From Mikania micrantha (taxonomy: Eukaryota; Streptophyta; Magnoliopsida; Asterales; Asteraceae), in the NCBI GenBank assembly GCA_009363875.1, contig CM018680.1, positions 57,543,088-57,607,087 of the forward strand: a stretch of 64,000 nt of DNA. The letters are read 5' to 3'. Under the pieces are notes generated by a model. It ran no database searches, was not told where the DNA came from, and was given only the letters and a program-made list of their open reading frames with translations. A program made the position numbers and the translations under genes. Positions within the stretch are counted from its first letter, which is position 1. Every line of letters begins with the position of its first letter. Of the stretch, positions 34,614 through 45,160 are shown in pieces.

Positions 34614-35551
34614 CCATAACGTATGGCATTTTGTGTATATTTAACATGTAAGACCACTGGTGGGTGGCATTGGAATTAACATGTAAGACCACTGGTGGGT
34701 GGCATTGGATTTAACATGTAAGACCACTGGTGGGTGGCATTGGATTTAACATGTAAGACCACTGGTGGGTGGCATTGGATTTAACATGTAAGACCACTGG
34801 TGGGTGGCATTGGATTTAACATGTAAGACCACTGGTGGGTGGCATTGGGTTTAACATGTAAGACCATTGGTGAATGGCATTGGATTTATCATATAAGACC
34901 ACTTATGAGTGGCATTGAATTGTTTGTAAGACTACTTGTGAGTGGCCTTGTGTTAGATGTGTAAAACCATCTTGGAATGGCATTGAGTTGTCATTTAATT
35001 CCTCCTTAGTGAGATATTGGGAGAATCCACATGCGTGTGGATTGGTCAAAATGTGTTATGTGATTATGTTGGTTGAAACTACTTGTAATTGACTTGTAGT
35101 AATTGTAATAAATTGAATGGTAAATTGACCATGTGTGTCATGAAATGTTGAAAATATAAAACCACATGGTGGTGGTATTGAACTACTTGATATATGTCTT
35201 GTAGTATTGGATGAATGTTATGTGCTAAATGCATAAGTTGAAAGGTGTTATTAAATAATAATTTATAGTTGACACTATAAATTGATGATAATCCACATTG
35301 TGTGGAAATATATGAATATGAAACCACATGGGGTGGTATTTGGGATTATTGAATCAAATATTGAATGTAACAACCTGAGTTTTGTTGAAATTGATTAATG
35401 TTATGATAAATTGCATAACTAATAAAAGTGTTGTTATATGTTTAGAATAACTGACACAGATAATGGGTGACGCTTCACATTCGTGTGAAACTGATGTAAG
35501 ACCACTGGGGCGTGGCATTAATATTTGTCATGTAAGTCCACATTTTTGTGG
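34614..35551 (+). other. Second hairpin class (GTAAG...CC...GG...CATTGG) in LARD interior
   Basis: Stems include CCATA-ACG-TATGG (34614-34626), CCATT-GGTG-AATGG (34864-34877), CCACT-TATG-AGTGG (34899-34912), CTACT-TGTG-AGTGG (34932-34945, one T-G pair), CCAT/ATGG (34967-34980) and CCACA-TTTT-TGTGG (35538-35551). Interleaved first-class stems are AATCCACA-TGCG-TGTGGATT (35024-35043), TCCACA-TTG-TGTGGA (35292-35306) and TTCACA-TTCG-TGTGAA (35474-35489). Confidence 0.72.
34641..34920 (+). repeat. 35-bp tandem repeat
   Basis: About eight units of 35 bp (six near perfect), each containing CCACTGGTGGGTGG between GTAAGA and CATTGGA. Units are contiguous, with no spacers. Confidence 0.95.
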
Positions 35552-36329
35552 CATTGGGGGTAAACCATGTACATGTACATGATAGTAAGTCACCTGTTAC
35601 CATTGAGTTGTTTAAACTTGTGATAATGAATCACAAGTGTTGTGAATGTGTTCAAATGGTGTGTAAATTACCCATTTGATTGTTTTGTAGTTGTAGGATT
35701 GGGTGAGTCCACACTACAATTGTATGTGCATGTAGCATATATGTGAATTGTTGTTTTAATTGAAGTTGAGGTAAATGGGTAGGGTTAGTGTGGTTATTGT
35801 AGTTGAATGATTTACAGGGTATGTGAACATTCAACTAATGATAATGACTGAGTTGATTTACAAGAGTGTAAACAACCATCATACCGTGGATTTGGTGATC
35901 TACAAGAGTGTAGACATCAAATTTCAAGAGTCAAATTGTTTAAGTTGACTTTTGGGAAATATGATGCACAACTGGAATTTGTGTGTGCACATATATGTTG
36001 TGTTAAGTGATAAGGGTTGTACATGAATGATAGATGAGAATGTCTATCTAGGCAGACGAATAACGCGAATGATAAGTCATTCGGTTGTGGTGGTGTGTTA
36101 AATACATTATACATGAGGTTTGACTTTAAAAAAAAAAAAAGTCAGAGTTATACCTATTTGTAAAGAAATAGGATATTTATTATATGTAGAAATACACTTG
36201 AGTGTATGATTTGGTTTGAATGAAGAAAGTCAAAACAAATAATCAATTGTAAATTGATTATGTAAAATCATGTATAATGATCATGTTTATCTAAGGATAA
36301 ATGTTCAACTATGCTTGAAATATATGTTA

Positions 36330-37208
36330 GAGAAGTGGTGTCTAGGCATGGTGTGCCAGTGACGATTAATTTGGATCGAGACACTTGATTTACTTCTCAC
36401 TTCTGGAGAAATTTTCAGGAAGAATTAGGATCGTGGATAAGCACGGCGTATCATTCTCAGATTGATGGTCAGGTGAAAGGACTATTCAAATACTGGAGGT
36501 ATGTTACGAGCGTGCATAATTGATTTTGGAGATAGTTGGAATGATTATCTACCTTTAGCTGAATTCTCATACAATAACAGTTATCATTCCAGTATTGGAA
36601 TGCCTGCATATGAAATATTGTATGGGAGAAAATGCCGTACTCCTGTGTTGAGGAGAAGTTGGGTAATGAGAACTGGCAAATAAAAAGGTAGTTAAAGTAA
36701 CGAATGAACGAATAGATTAGATTCTAGTTCATTTGAAGGTGGCACAAGACAATCAGAATTCCTATGTTGATAAACATAGGATGACTATTGAGTTCCAAGT
36801 GAGAGATTTTGTATTGTCAAAGGTCTTTCCTTGGAAAGGTGTTTATGTTTTAGAAAGCAAGGGAATTTAAGCCGCGTATTATTGGACCATTCAAGATTAT
36901 AGCTCGGATAGGTAGTGTTGCTTATCGTCTTGAGCTACCGGATGAATTGAATGGCATACATGACACTTTTCATGTGTCATATCTGAGAAAATGTTTGGCG
37001 AATGAATCGGCTTATGTGCCACTAAAAGACTTGGAAATTGATGACAAGTTGAACTATGTGGAAAAGCCGGTAGTATATTAGACCGAAAGGTCAAACAGTT
37101 GAGAAACAAGTCCTTGAACCAGGTGAAGGTTCAATAGAAAAATATAGAAAAGAATCTGACGCCATGTGGGAGTCAGAAGATGAGATGAGGAAATTTTATC
37201 CTTTCTTT
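36330..37208 (+). pseudogene. Decayed gypsy integrase and chromodomain remnant
   Basis: In several frames one can read integrase core pieces (MLRACIIDFGDSWNDYLPLAEFSYNNSYHSS, YEILYGRKCRTP), the integrase C-terminal domain (GPFKIIARIGSVAYRLELP, HDTFHVSYLRKCL) and a chromodomain end (WESEDEMRKFYPFF). Multiple frameshifts and stops show that it cannot be translated. It ties the LARD to chromovirus gypsy elements. Confidence 0.85.
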
Positions 37209-37243
37209 TAAAATGTAAGCGGTTTCGAGGACGAAACCTTTGT

Positions 37244-37257
37244 AAGGAGGGGAGATT
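37244..37257 (+). other. Polypurine tract of the LARD-like element
   Basis: aaggaggggagatt directly before the 3' LTR start at 37258, preceded by the 'gaggacgaaac' block seen in the gypsy elements here. Confidence 0.9.
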
Positions 37258-40200
37258 TGTAACAACCGGTTTTCAACAATGAAACGTATTTGAAATAATC
37301 GTTAAAATAACGATTGTGATTGTTGAAATTTGAAAGTATGTGAGAAATCATGAACGTGGGAGAAAACCGTGCGCGAAACGGAGTTACGGATTGTCCGGAA
37401 TCGCGAAACAAAGAAAATGACTCTTCGCGGTACGCGAAGGTGGCTTTGAGGGTCCTTCGCGGTACGCGAAGAGCCCAAAATATCTGATTTCTCCGAATTG
37501 CTTCGCGGTACGCGAAGGATTCTTTTGCCTCTCTTCGCGGTACGCGACGGGTAGGGCGGTTTGACAGATTCTTTATCTTATCAGAATTTGATTAAGAAGA
37601 ATATATTTTTCTTCTCTCGACTGAAATCGAACCAGGGGACGAACAGAGCAACTTTTTGTTGCTAGATCAGTATTTTGAAGCTACCAGAACGTCCGGATCG
37701 AGCTAGGATTCGATTCTACAACTTCTGATCGTCGTTTTCATCCGAGAACTTCGTTGAAAAGGGTAACGATTCGAACTCTCCTACTAGTTTGATATTCTGT
37801 GGATTAAATTTAGTTTTGAATGTATTATTATGATTATGGGTATTGATTATCGCCTAGTTGATAACTAGGGATGGTTAGAAACGAAGAATTTGATGTTTTG
37901 ATGGTGAAATCTTCGTTTTGAAGCCGGGATAATGTCCGGTTGTTATAAAACCCATATCATGGAGTGATAACTAGTAGGATGGGTAGGATATGATTTTAAA
38001 TGAAATATGGATTATGATCCATGGGTTAAATGATGATTTTGATGAATTGGTGTTAAAAATTATTAACAGTTATGATTATAAATGAATTTTGATTAAGAGA
38101 AGTGATTGAGATCATAACTAATATAATGAACATCAATTATTTGATGAAATGCCTAAGAGAGGCATGGGATATGATTAATTAACTAATACTTACTAAATAT
38201 AGTAAGATAGAGTCAATTATGTGATAAGTTGACTTTGAGAAAGTCAAACCAGTCAAGTGAGTTGAACTAAATATTGTATGTGTTATATGTATTGAATATA
38301 GTTGTATATGTGTGAATATGCAACTAGGTGTTGGTGATAGAAGTCAAGTGACAATTCACAGAAGTGGAGGTTGTAAGAAGTGAACAACCGTTTGAACCAG
38401 GTAAGTTACCCAACTTACTGTAACATTACATATAAGAAGTAGAATGAGTCTACTTGTGTGCCTGATATGTGATTGAAACTAATGGATGAGAAATCCTTTA
38501 GTTTGTGTTGTGGTGTTTCTATGAGAAACGTGTATGCAATATATTTGCATTGGAATAACCGGATGAACCGGAGATTAATCAATATGATTTTGGTGTTTAT
38601 ATAAATGATTGTGGTTATTATTGTTGCATGATTCACAGTGTGTGTGAACATGTGGTGATCTACGAATGCGTAGATGTTGAATTGGTAATGTGCATGTTTG
38701 GATTCACAAGGTGTGTGAACATAAGACATGTAATTCCAATGTAATAGATTCACCAGGTGTGTGAACAAATGGTGGATTGGAAATGTGCATGCTGATTCAC
38801 AAGGTGTGTGAACATAAGACATGTAATTCCAATGTAATAGATTCACCAGGTGTGTGAACAAATGGTGGATTGGAAATGTGCATGCTGATTCACAAGGTGT
38901 GTGAACATAAGACATGTAATTCCAATGTAATAGATTCACAAAGTGTGTGAACAAATGGTGGATTGGAAATGTGCATGCTGATTCACAAGGTGTGTGAACA
39001 TAAGACATGTAATTCCAATGTAATAGATTCACAAAGTGTGTGAACAAATGGTGGATTGGAAATGTGCATGCTGATTCACAAGGTGTGTGAACATAAGACA
39101 TGTAATTCCAATGTAATAGATTCATAAAGTGTGTGAACATGCCGTTATCGGTATTATGGTTATTGTTGCTGCATGATTCACAGGGTGTGTGAACATGCCG
39201 TTATCGTTATTGTGGTTATTGTTGCTGCATGATTCACAGGGTGTGTGAACATGCCGTTATCGTTATTGTAGTTATTGTTGCTGCATGATTCACAGGGTGT
39301 GTGAACATGCCGTTATCGTGATTACGGTTATTGTTGCTGCATGATTCACAGGGGGTGTGAACATGCCGTTATCGTTATTGTGGTTATTGTTGATATATGA
39401 CTCCACAATGGTGGATAGCCAGAGGTGCTGGCAATTGTCTAGATGGAAGTACCGGTGGGTGAACATCTTAGACTTAATATTTATGACTCCACAATGGTGG
39501 ATAGCCAGAGGTGCTGGCAATTGTCTAGATGGAAGTACCGGTGGGTGAACATCTTAGACTTAATATTTATGACTCCACAATGGTGGATAGCCAGAGGTGC
39601 TGGCAATTGTCTTAGATGGAAGGACCGGTGGGTGAACATCTTAAGACTTGAATTATTTATGATACCACAAATGTGTGGTTAGTCAGAGATGCTGACAAGT
39701 AACTATGGTGGAAGTACAGGAATGTGAACACCATAGTGTAAATTTGATTAAACTATTGTGAGCAATAGTTGATGATTGGTAATATGATATTATTACCTGG
39801 TGAGAGATTTTTAATATACGAATGATACCACAAATGTGTGGATAACCGGTTAATCCGGAAACTAAGTTGTTGAAACCACAGGTGTGTGGGTAATTGGTTG
39901 AGCCAATATATTTATATATATATGGTGTTTAATTTAGCCAGAGGTGCTGGTGATAGAGTTGGATTAGATAATATAATCATATTTGTGAAAATGTCCCATT
40001 AAGGGAAATAACTGCACAATGTGTGATGTGTGCAATTTGATGTTGAAATATGATATATATAATCTAGACGTGATAAACATCCATATGATATGTATGTGGA
40101 TGTGTTTGAATGAATTGTGGGAAATTGGGAGGGGTTACTTACTTAGTTCTAACGAACTAATTGTGACCTTATATGTGATGTTACAGGTTAAAGATAGATA

Positions 40201-40440
40201 TGCATCGGGCGATCAGATCGGGCACGTTGTGAAGCAGAACCAAACGTTATGTAAAGTATGTGGTAGTATTAAACTTAAACACACCAGTTTTTATTAATCA
40301 TAAACGTAAATGATTGAAATTAAGTGTGTTTAAATTATGAAATGTTAATTTCACGCTTCCGAACATAAATTTTTGATAAAGTTTAATTTGGGACCTAAAA
40401 ATGGGACACGTGTAATCGTGTGTAAAGTTTGGGTGTTACA
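37258..40440 (+). repeat. 3' LTR of the LARD-like element
   Basis: A copy of 30602-33784 at a constant offset of 6656 bases, same length, four differences seen by eye. Confidence 0.95.
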
Positions 40441-40445
40441 TATGC

Positions 40446-40640
40446 CAGCCCTCATATCATTTCAACCATGTCCCAAATTGTTACTACCGCATATTTACAT
40501 GGCATGCCATCAAAATCCCACGTTCTACAAGAGCATGTTTTCTGATCCACATTCAAAGCAAAATATAAGTATAATTCTTACTTGGGTTGAAAAGGGGATT
40601 ATGATCTTCAAAACAAATTCTCTTCAACTGTGAAAATCAC
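40446..40640 (-). pseudogene. MULE transposase, SWIM zinc-finger part
   Basis: On minus it encodes VDQKTCSCRTWDFDGMPCKYA, a SWIM zinc finger (CxC...CxH) with Tyr at the usual His. A missing base after VEM puts the following residues out of frame with the continuation at 30601. Upstream toward 40860 no further transposase could be read; the catalytic part is deleted. Confidence 0.82.
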
Positions 40641-40861
40641 CTGGAAAACTTAAGCAAAAGGTTTTCTTAAGAATGGAATATATATTTTTTTTAAAGGCAT
40701 ACGAATGGAATGTAATCTTAATATTTGGAGATGTTCACAGGGTAGGATCAACCCAAAGGAATTCGTCTAATTTTTCATAAACCTCCCTTCAAGTTACTCA
40801 TTGTATTTATAACATACCCATAATTACCAATATTTAAATTTAAGACTATCAATTTAATAAT

Positions 40862-41037
40862 AAACAATAAATTACAATTTTATTCTTCATAAACTAAAGA
40901 GTTATGTTAATTTTAACTGAATGGGTGCATGTTGCAGGCTTTTTAAAAACACATGGTTGCAAATTGCAAAAATAAAAAAAAAGAGTTGCAACCTCCAGTA
41001 AGAAATAAACCATCGAGTTACAAATTGCATTTAACTC
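40862..41037. repeat. Right TIR of the MULE
   Basis: The reverse complement of 27474-27655 with scattered mismatches, ending at the 9-bp TSD TAAATTTTA. Confidence 0.88.
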
Positions 41038-41046
41038 TAAATTTTA

Positions 41047-41462
41047 TTATATGCATTTTATAGATAAAATTATTTTTTATAAAAAGTATATATAATTTAC
41101 AATCAAATTATTTTTAGATTTATTTTACTCAAATAGACCAAGAACTATAAACCCATTAAAAATAAGATTTATTGAATACCTTTTCGCAAGAGCTACATAT
41201 CCGAGTAATAGTTTGAACTTTTGAAATCTTCAAAAGTGCTCAAGGGCATATATGATCAACCGACAACCGTGAACTTGTTATGCTGCTATATATACGATTT
41301 GATCTTATGTGACAATTATAATATATTTGTCATTGACCCCATGAAATTAGACGACCTTGATGCAGTTTAATTTAATACCATTTTAAAATCAAAACTAGTA
41401 AAGCTAATACCCAAATAACTTAATATACATTGCATGTGATGAGACTCAATTATTGATTATCA

Positions 41463-41516
<54 letters not shown>

Positions 41517-42282
41517 TAGCAACCAATATGCCACACACATAATCACTATTCATTTGAGTACCATATTTGCAGCACTATGTACAATTGCTTTGACTTTTCG
41601 ACAAAAACGTTTTTTCACTCTTCGTGTTCACCTACTTTAATTGCATAGCTATTTTTTCTCATGTTGTTCACTAAAAAAAAGGCAAATTTTTTATCATAAT
41701 TCAAAAATTAAGTTTCTAAAGATCAGGTTTTCACATGATACAGTTCACACACACACACAGAGATATATATATAATATATAGGGTATAGTTATTTTGAAAA
41801 CCCTATCTCAATGAGAAAACCGCGAAAACCATGCAAAAATCACATAAAAAGAACGTTTTTTTTGAATTTTTTTACAGGTTTGTAACACTATTGGGCACAT
41901 TTTTATAAAAAAAATCAAAAAAGCGCCGACCAAATATTTTTTAAAAAAATATTTTATAAACCCATGTAAAACCTACGTAACAAAACGTAAAAAAAAAACG
42001 TTATTATGCAAGATTTGGTGACTTTTAACAACTGTAGAGTGGTTTGCCCGAGATCGAATTGTTTGGATTGTACTTCATGATTGGATTAGACGAAGATTGC
42101 AGAGAATATATGAAATTCGATTGAACCATAAGAAGAAGATGTAACACTTTTGATTCAAAATGAAAGAATAGTTCAAAGTTTACAGACACTTTGAATCCAT
42201 TTATACTAGTGAAGACCGTTGCCCTTTGACAGTTATCTTTCAACTGTCATATACAATGCCAAGCGCTAAAGATGGCTATGAT
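41047..42282. other. AT-rich spacer
   Basis: No gene found. It contains a long (AT)n run at 41466-41512 and a segment at 41780-42000 with A-rich and T-rich tracts. Confidence 0.5.
41466..41512. repeat. (AT)n microsatellite
   Basis: About 23 uninterrupted AT units. Confidence 0.95.
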
Positions 42283-42714
42283 TAGAGTGTTCAAAAAATC
42301 CAAATCCGTATCCGAATCCAAAAACGAAATATCCAAAAATCCGAAACCTAAATATTCGAAAATTCGGTTTTGAATTCGGATACCATTTTTGGAAAAAAAC
42401 AATCGGATAGTTCAGATCGAACTATCCGAAATAGTTATTTTGTCAGATATATCAGATACTTTTCGGATATTCGGATATCTAAAATATATTTTTTTATTTT
42501 TAATCTGATTTTGGATATTCGGATATCTGAAATATATATTTTTTTAATTTTTTAATTTTTTAATTTTTTAATCTGATTTCGGAAATCCAAATCCGAAATT
42601 TCGGATAACTGTATTTCCGTTATCCAAAAAATCCGATTCGAATTTGGATATTGAAAATCATTATCTGAAATTTCGGATATCAGAATCACCGGATATCTGA
42701 ATTTGGACACCCTA
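42283..42714. mobile_element. MITE with ATCCGAA-rich core, 432 bp
   Basis: The ends TAGAGTGTTCAAA and (reverse complement) TAGGGTGTCCAAA are inverted repeats matching at 11 of 13 positions, of hAT-like type. Flanking 8-mers GCTATGAT and GCTATAAG match at 6 of 8. The core repeats TCGGAT/ATCCGA words in both orientations. Confidence 0.7.
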
Positions 42715-42753
42715 GCTATAAGCCTATAATTCAATATTTCAATCAGGTAACGT

Positions 42754-43038
42754 TAGAGATGGGCAAACCGGTTTTTTTTTAAACCGGTTCCGGTTTCATT
42801 CAACAAAGTCAACAACCGGTTCCAGTTTCGGTTCCGGTTCTTGGCCGGTTCCAACCAGTTTTTGGCCGGTTCTGGTTCGGGTTTTGACCGGTTCCGGTTC
42901 GGGTTTAGCCGGATTAAGGTGGAACCGGTTACGCTTTTTCGGTTCCGGTTCCGATTTCTCTGAGAACCCGGAACCGCCCGTACCCACCGGTTTGGTTCCC
43001 GGTTCCGGTTCCGAAACTGGTTTTTTTGCCCACCTCTA
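42754..43038. mobile_element. MITE with CCGGTT-rich core, 285 bp
   Basis: The ends TAGAGATGGGCAAA and (reverse complement) TAGAGGTGGGCAAA differ at one base. Flanking 8-mers GGTAACGT and GGTAACAT also differ at one base, indicating an 8-bp hAT-type target duplication. The core is packed with GGTTCCGGTT words. The antisense 97-aa Asn/Arg/Pro-rich ORF is a by-product of this repeat. Confidence 0.82.
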
Positions 43039-43046
43039 GGTAACAT

Positions 43047-44760
43047 AAAACAACTTAGGGCTGACTATGGGCCTGCAGTTTGTATTAAGTAACACACAAC
43101 CAAACACTTGGGTTTCTAAACTTAAATTACTTAGCCCAGCTAACACAACCTATGTAAGTATGTAGTAGGTAACCTTTGGCCCATATGTAATAAAGTTTTA
43201 TGTACGCAAATCGCAATCTAATTATTACAAAAGACCCAAACAAATGGATTAAATCAAAGTCTAACATCTTATTCCTAAGATAATATTTATGATTTATATT
43301 ATTTTGTGGTGAGGTCAATTGTTTGAACAACAATTGATGAGTAAAATTGCTTTACGCATTCTAATATTTATGACCCAAAACTAAAATTGCTTTACCAAAC
43401 AACAAAAGAAATAGTTAACTCTTGCTGAGTATTGTTCACACTAATAATATGGTAAATTATTTTTGCCAACTCTTTTGGTTAAAAGAGCTCTAAGGGAGCA
43501 AGTACCACCAACTATTTTGGTTATTACATAAGAGCACTTTATATAATTAAAGCTATTTGTAGGTAACTTTAAAAAGAAAATGAAATGTGTTGCAGGTCGT
43601 ACCCCATGCTGATTCGGTTATTAACCCGTGTTAAATCAAATTATTCATTAACTATCATTCAATGGTTCATCTAAAACGTCAAGTGTATAAAATCGTGTCA
43701 CGTGTCATTATTCTTTTTTTAATATAGGAGGGTATTTAAGACATTTTGTACCCTTTCAAAAAGCTAGATGTATAAAAGGTTATGAATCTTTGAAAAAAGA
43801 GATGATAAACTTTAAATAAAAATTAGTTCTTGATTGTATTAAATTAGAATATAATAGTTAATGAGGACTAATTTTTGGAGTACTAAGCTAGCTACTAATG
43901 CATGGTTGTAAAAGTTGTACTAGGCGCGCCTCCACTGTATTGATTTTGCTCTATGGGTGCCTGGTCAACCCAGTCAGATTTTTTAGACTTTTATTTTACT
44001 TTTATCTCGTAAAAAGTGACCAATTTCTTGATTATTGAGACATTTCTCAACCCAAAATCCTTTATATGTCTCTGAAAAATCGAATTCAACCCCTTAACAT
44101 CGAAATCCATCTCTAACTTTGAACTCGATATTTAACTTTGAACTTTGAAGTACTTGACTTAATATGTTTAAGTTTATGTTTTAAATTATTTAAAGTATTA
44201 TATTAAATTATTGATCTTGATGTGTGCATATAATATATATTTGTAAAATCATATAAAAATTTCAATCATCCTAGCGCCGATTAACCCCGATTTATCCTTA
44301 AGCGGTACCTCGCCGAACGAGTAGCTTCTAGCAACTTTTACAACCATGCTAATACATATCCAAAATAATGTTATCCGTAACAAAAAACCAGTCTTAGTTC
44401 GTGACCATTTTGTGACAAAAATACGGTGGGAAAATTTAGTGGTTTCCCACCACTAATTTTTTTCGCTACCGGACTATTGCGATCGAACTTTTCGTCAAAA
44501 ATATGACCATCACATTGCAATGGATTTGTTGCAATCATGTTATGATGATATTACGATGGATTTCTTATTGTTTGTCCTGTAAAATATATTAAAATTGATA
44601 TTAGCAAATACGAAACACAATCAAAATTCTGGCAACTAAAAAAACTCAAATAAATAGAAAAAAAAATCATCGTGTTCAGTAGAGCTACGTTAGTCTAATT
44701 CAATTATTAGGTGATATTAATTTCATCCCCACTAATTAATTAGTGCCTGTCAAAAGTATC
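43047..44760. other. Non-coding spacer
   Basis: No gene or element could be delimited. A hairpin ggtggga...tcccacc lies near 44424-44455. Confidence 0.45.
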
Positions 44761-45160
44761 TTTTTTTTTACAGCAACTTTCATTAAACCACCAAAAACAC
44801 CAATAGAGAGCCAATAAGACGCTTAACTCCCAACAACACCAAAACAAACATAAAAGAAAACAAGAACTAAACCAAAGAACATTAAAAGCAAAAAGAACTC
44901 CAATCTTCCCACGTTAGAGACCCCCATTTAGCTCTATGTTTGATCCAAATAAAGCTAAGAGATTTCACCTTCTCGAATAAACGATGGTAGGACCGCCTTT
45001 TCCCGTTGAAAACCGCTTCATTTCTATCCTTTTAAATACACCATATGGTTGTCAAAATCAATGCATGGACAACATGTTTTCTTCTTTTTTCACCATTTTC
45101 GAGATTATATAACTCCAACAACTCTTTGATTGAAAAGGAAAAGATTGTTTTTAATTTACA

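Larger units (their letters stand above)
33801..36320 (+). other. Non-coding interior of the LARD-like element
   Basis: About 2.5 kb with no gag, protease or RT. 35640-36010 is clearly similar to 29460-29960 of the solo LTR (including the word gattgggtgagtccacacta), so part of the interior is old LTR-type sequence. It carries many small hairpins and the 35-bp array. Confidence 0.7.
30602..40440 (+). mobile_element. Young non-autonomous LTR retrotransposon (LARD-like), gypsy-derived
   Basis: Two 3183-bp LTRs of equal length flank a 3473-bp interior with an iMet primer site and a polypurine tract. Both outer edges have the target duplication TATGC (30597-30601 and 40441-40445). By eye the LTRs differ at only four positions (30788/37444, 31158/37814, about 32860/39516 and about 33550/40206), about 0.13 percent. 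At 1.3e-8 per site per year that is about 50 thousand years. The interior lacks gag, protease and RT and keeps only a scrambled integrase/chromodomain remnant, so proteins must have been supplied in trans. Confidence 0.93.
27474..41037 (-). mobile_element. Defective Mutator-like element (MULE) split by two LTR insertions
   Basis: Inverted terminal repeats of about 180 bp start with G (GAGTTAAATGCAATTTG) and are flanked by the perfect 9-bp target duplication TAAATTTTA (27465-27473 and 41038-41046), the hallmark of MULEs. Removing the two inserted LTR elements and one copy of each TSD leaves about 1.5 kb. That core encodes only the SWIM zinc finger and C-terminal end of a MuDR-type transposase on minus. 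The DDE catalytic core and N-terminus are missing, so it is an internal-deletion derivative that could only move with help. Confidence 0.9.

Noticed and set aside
34641..34920. Regular 35-bp repeats resembling a CRISPR array
   Set aside because: Units are contiguous with no unique spacers, there are no cas genes, and the setting is a plant retroelement. It is a tandem repeat.
42753..43046. 97-aa Arg/Asn/Pro-rich ORF
   Set aside because: It is produced by the CCGGTT word repeats of the MITE.
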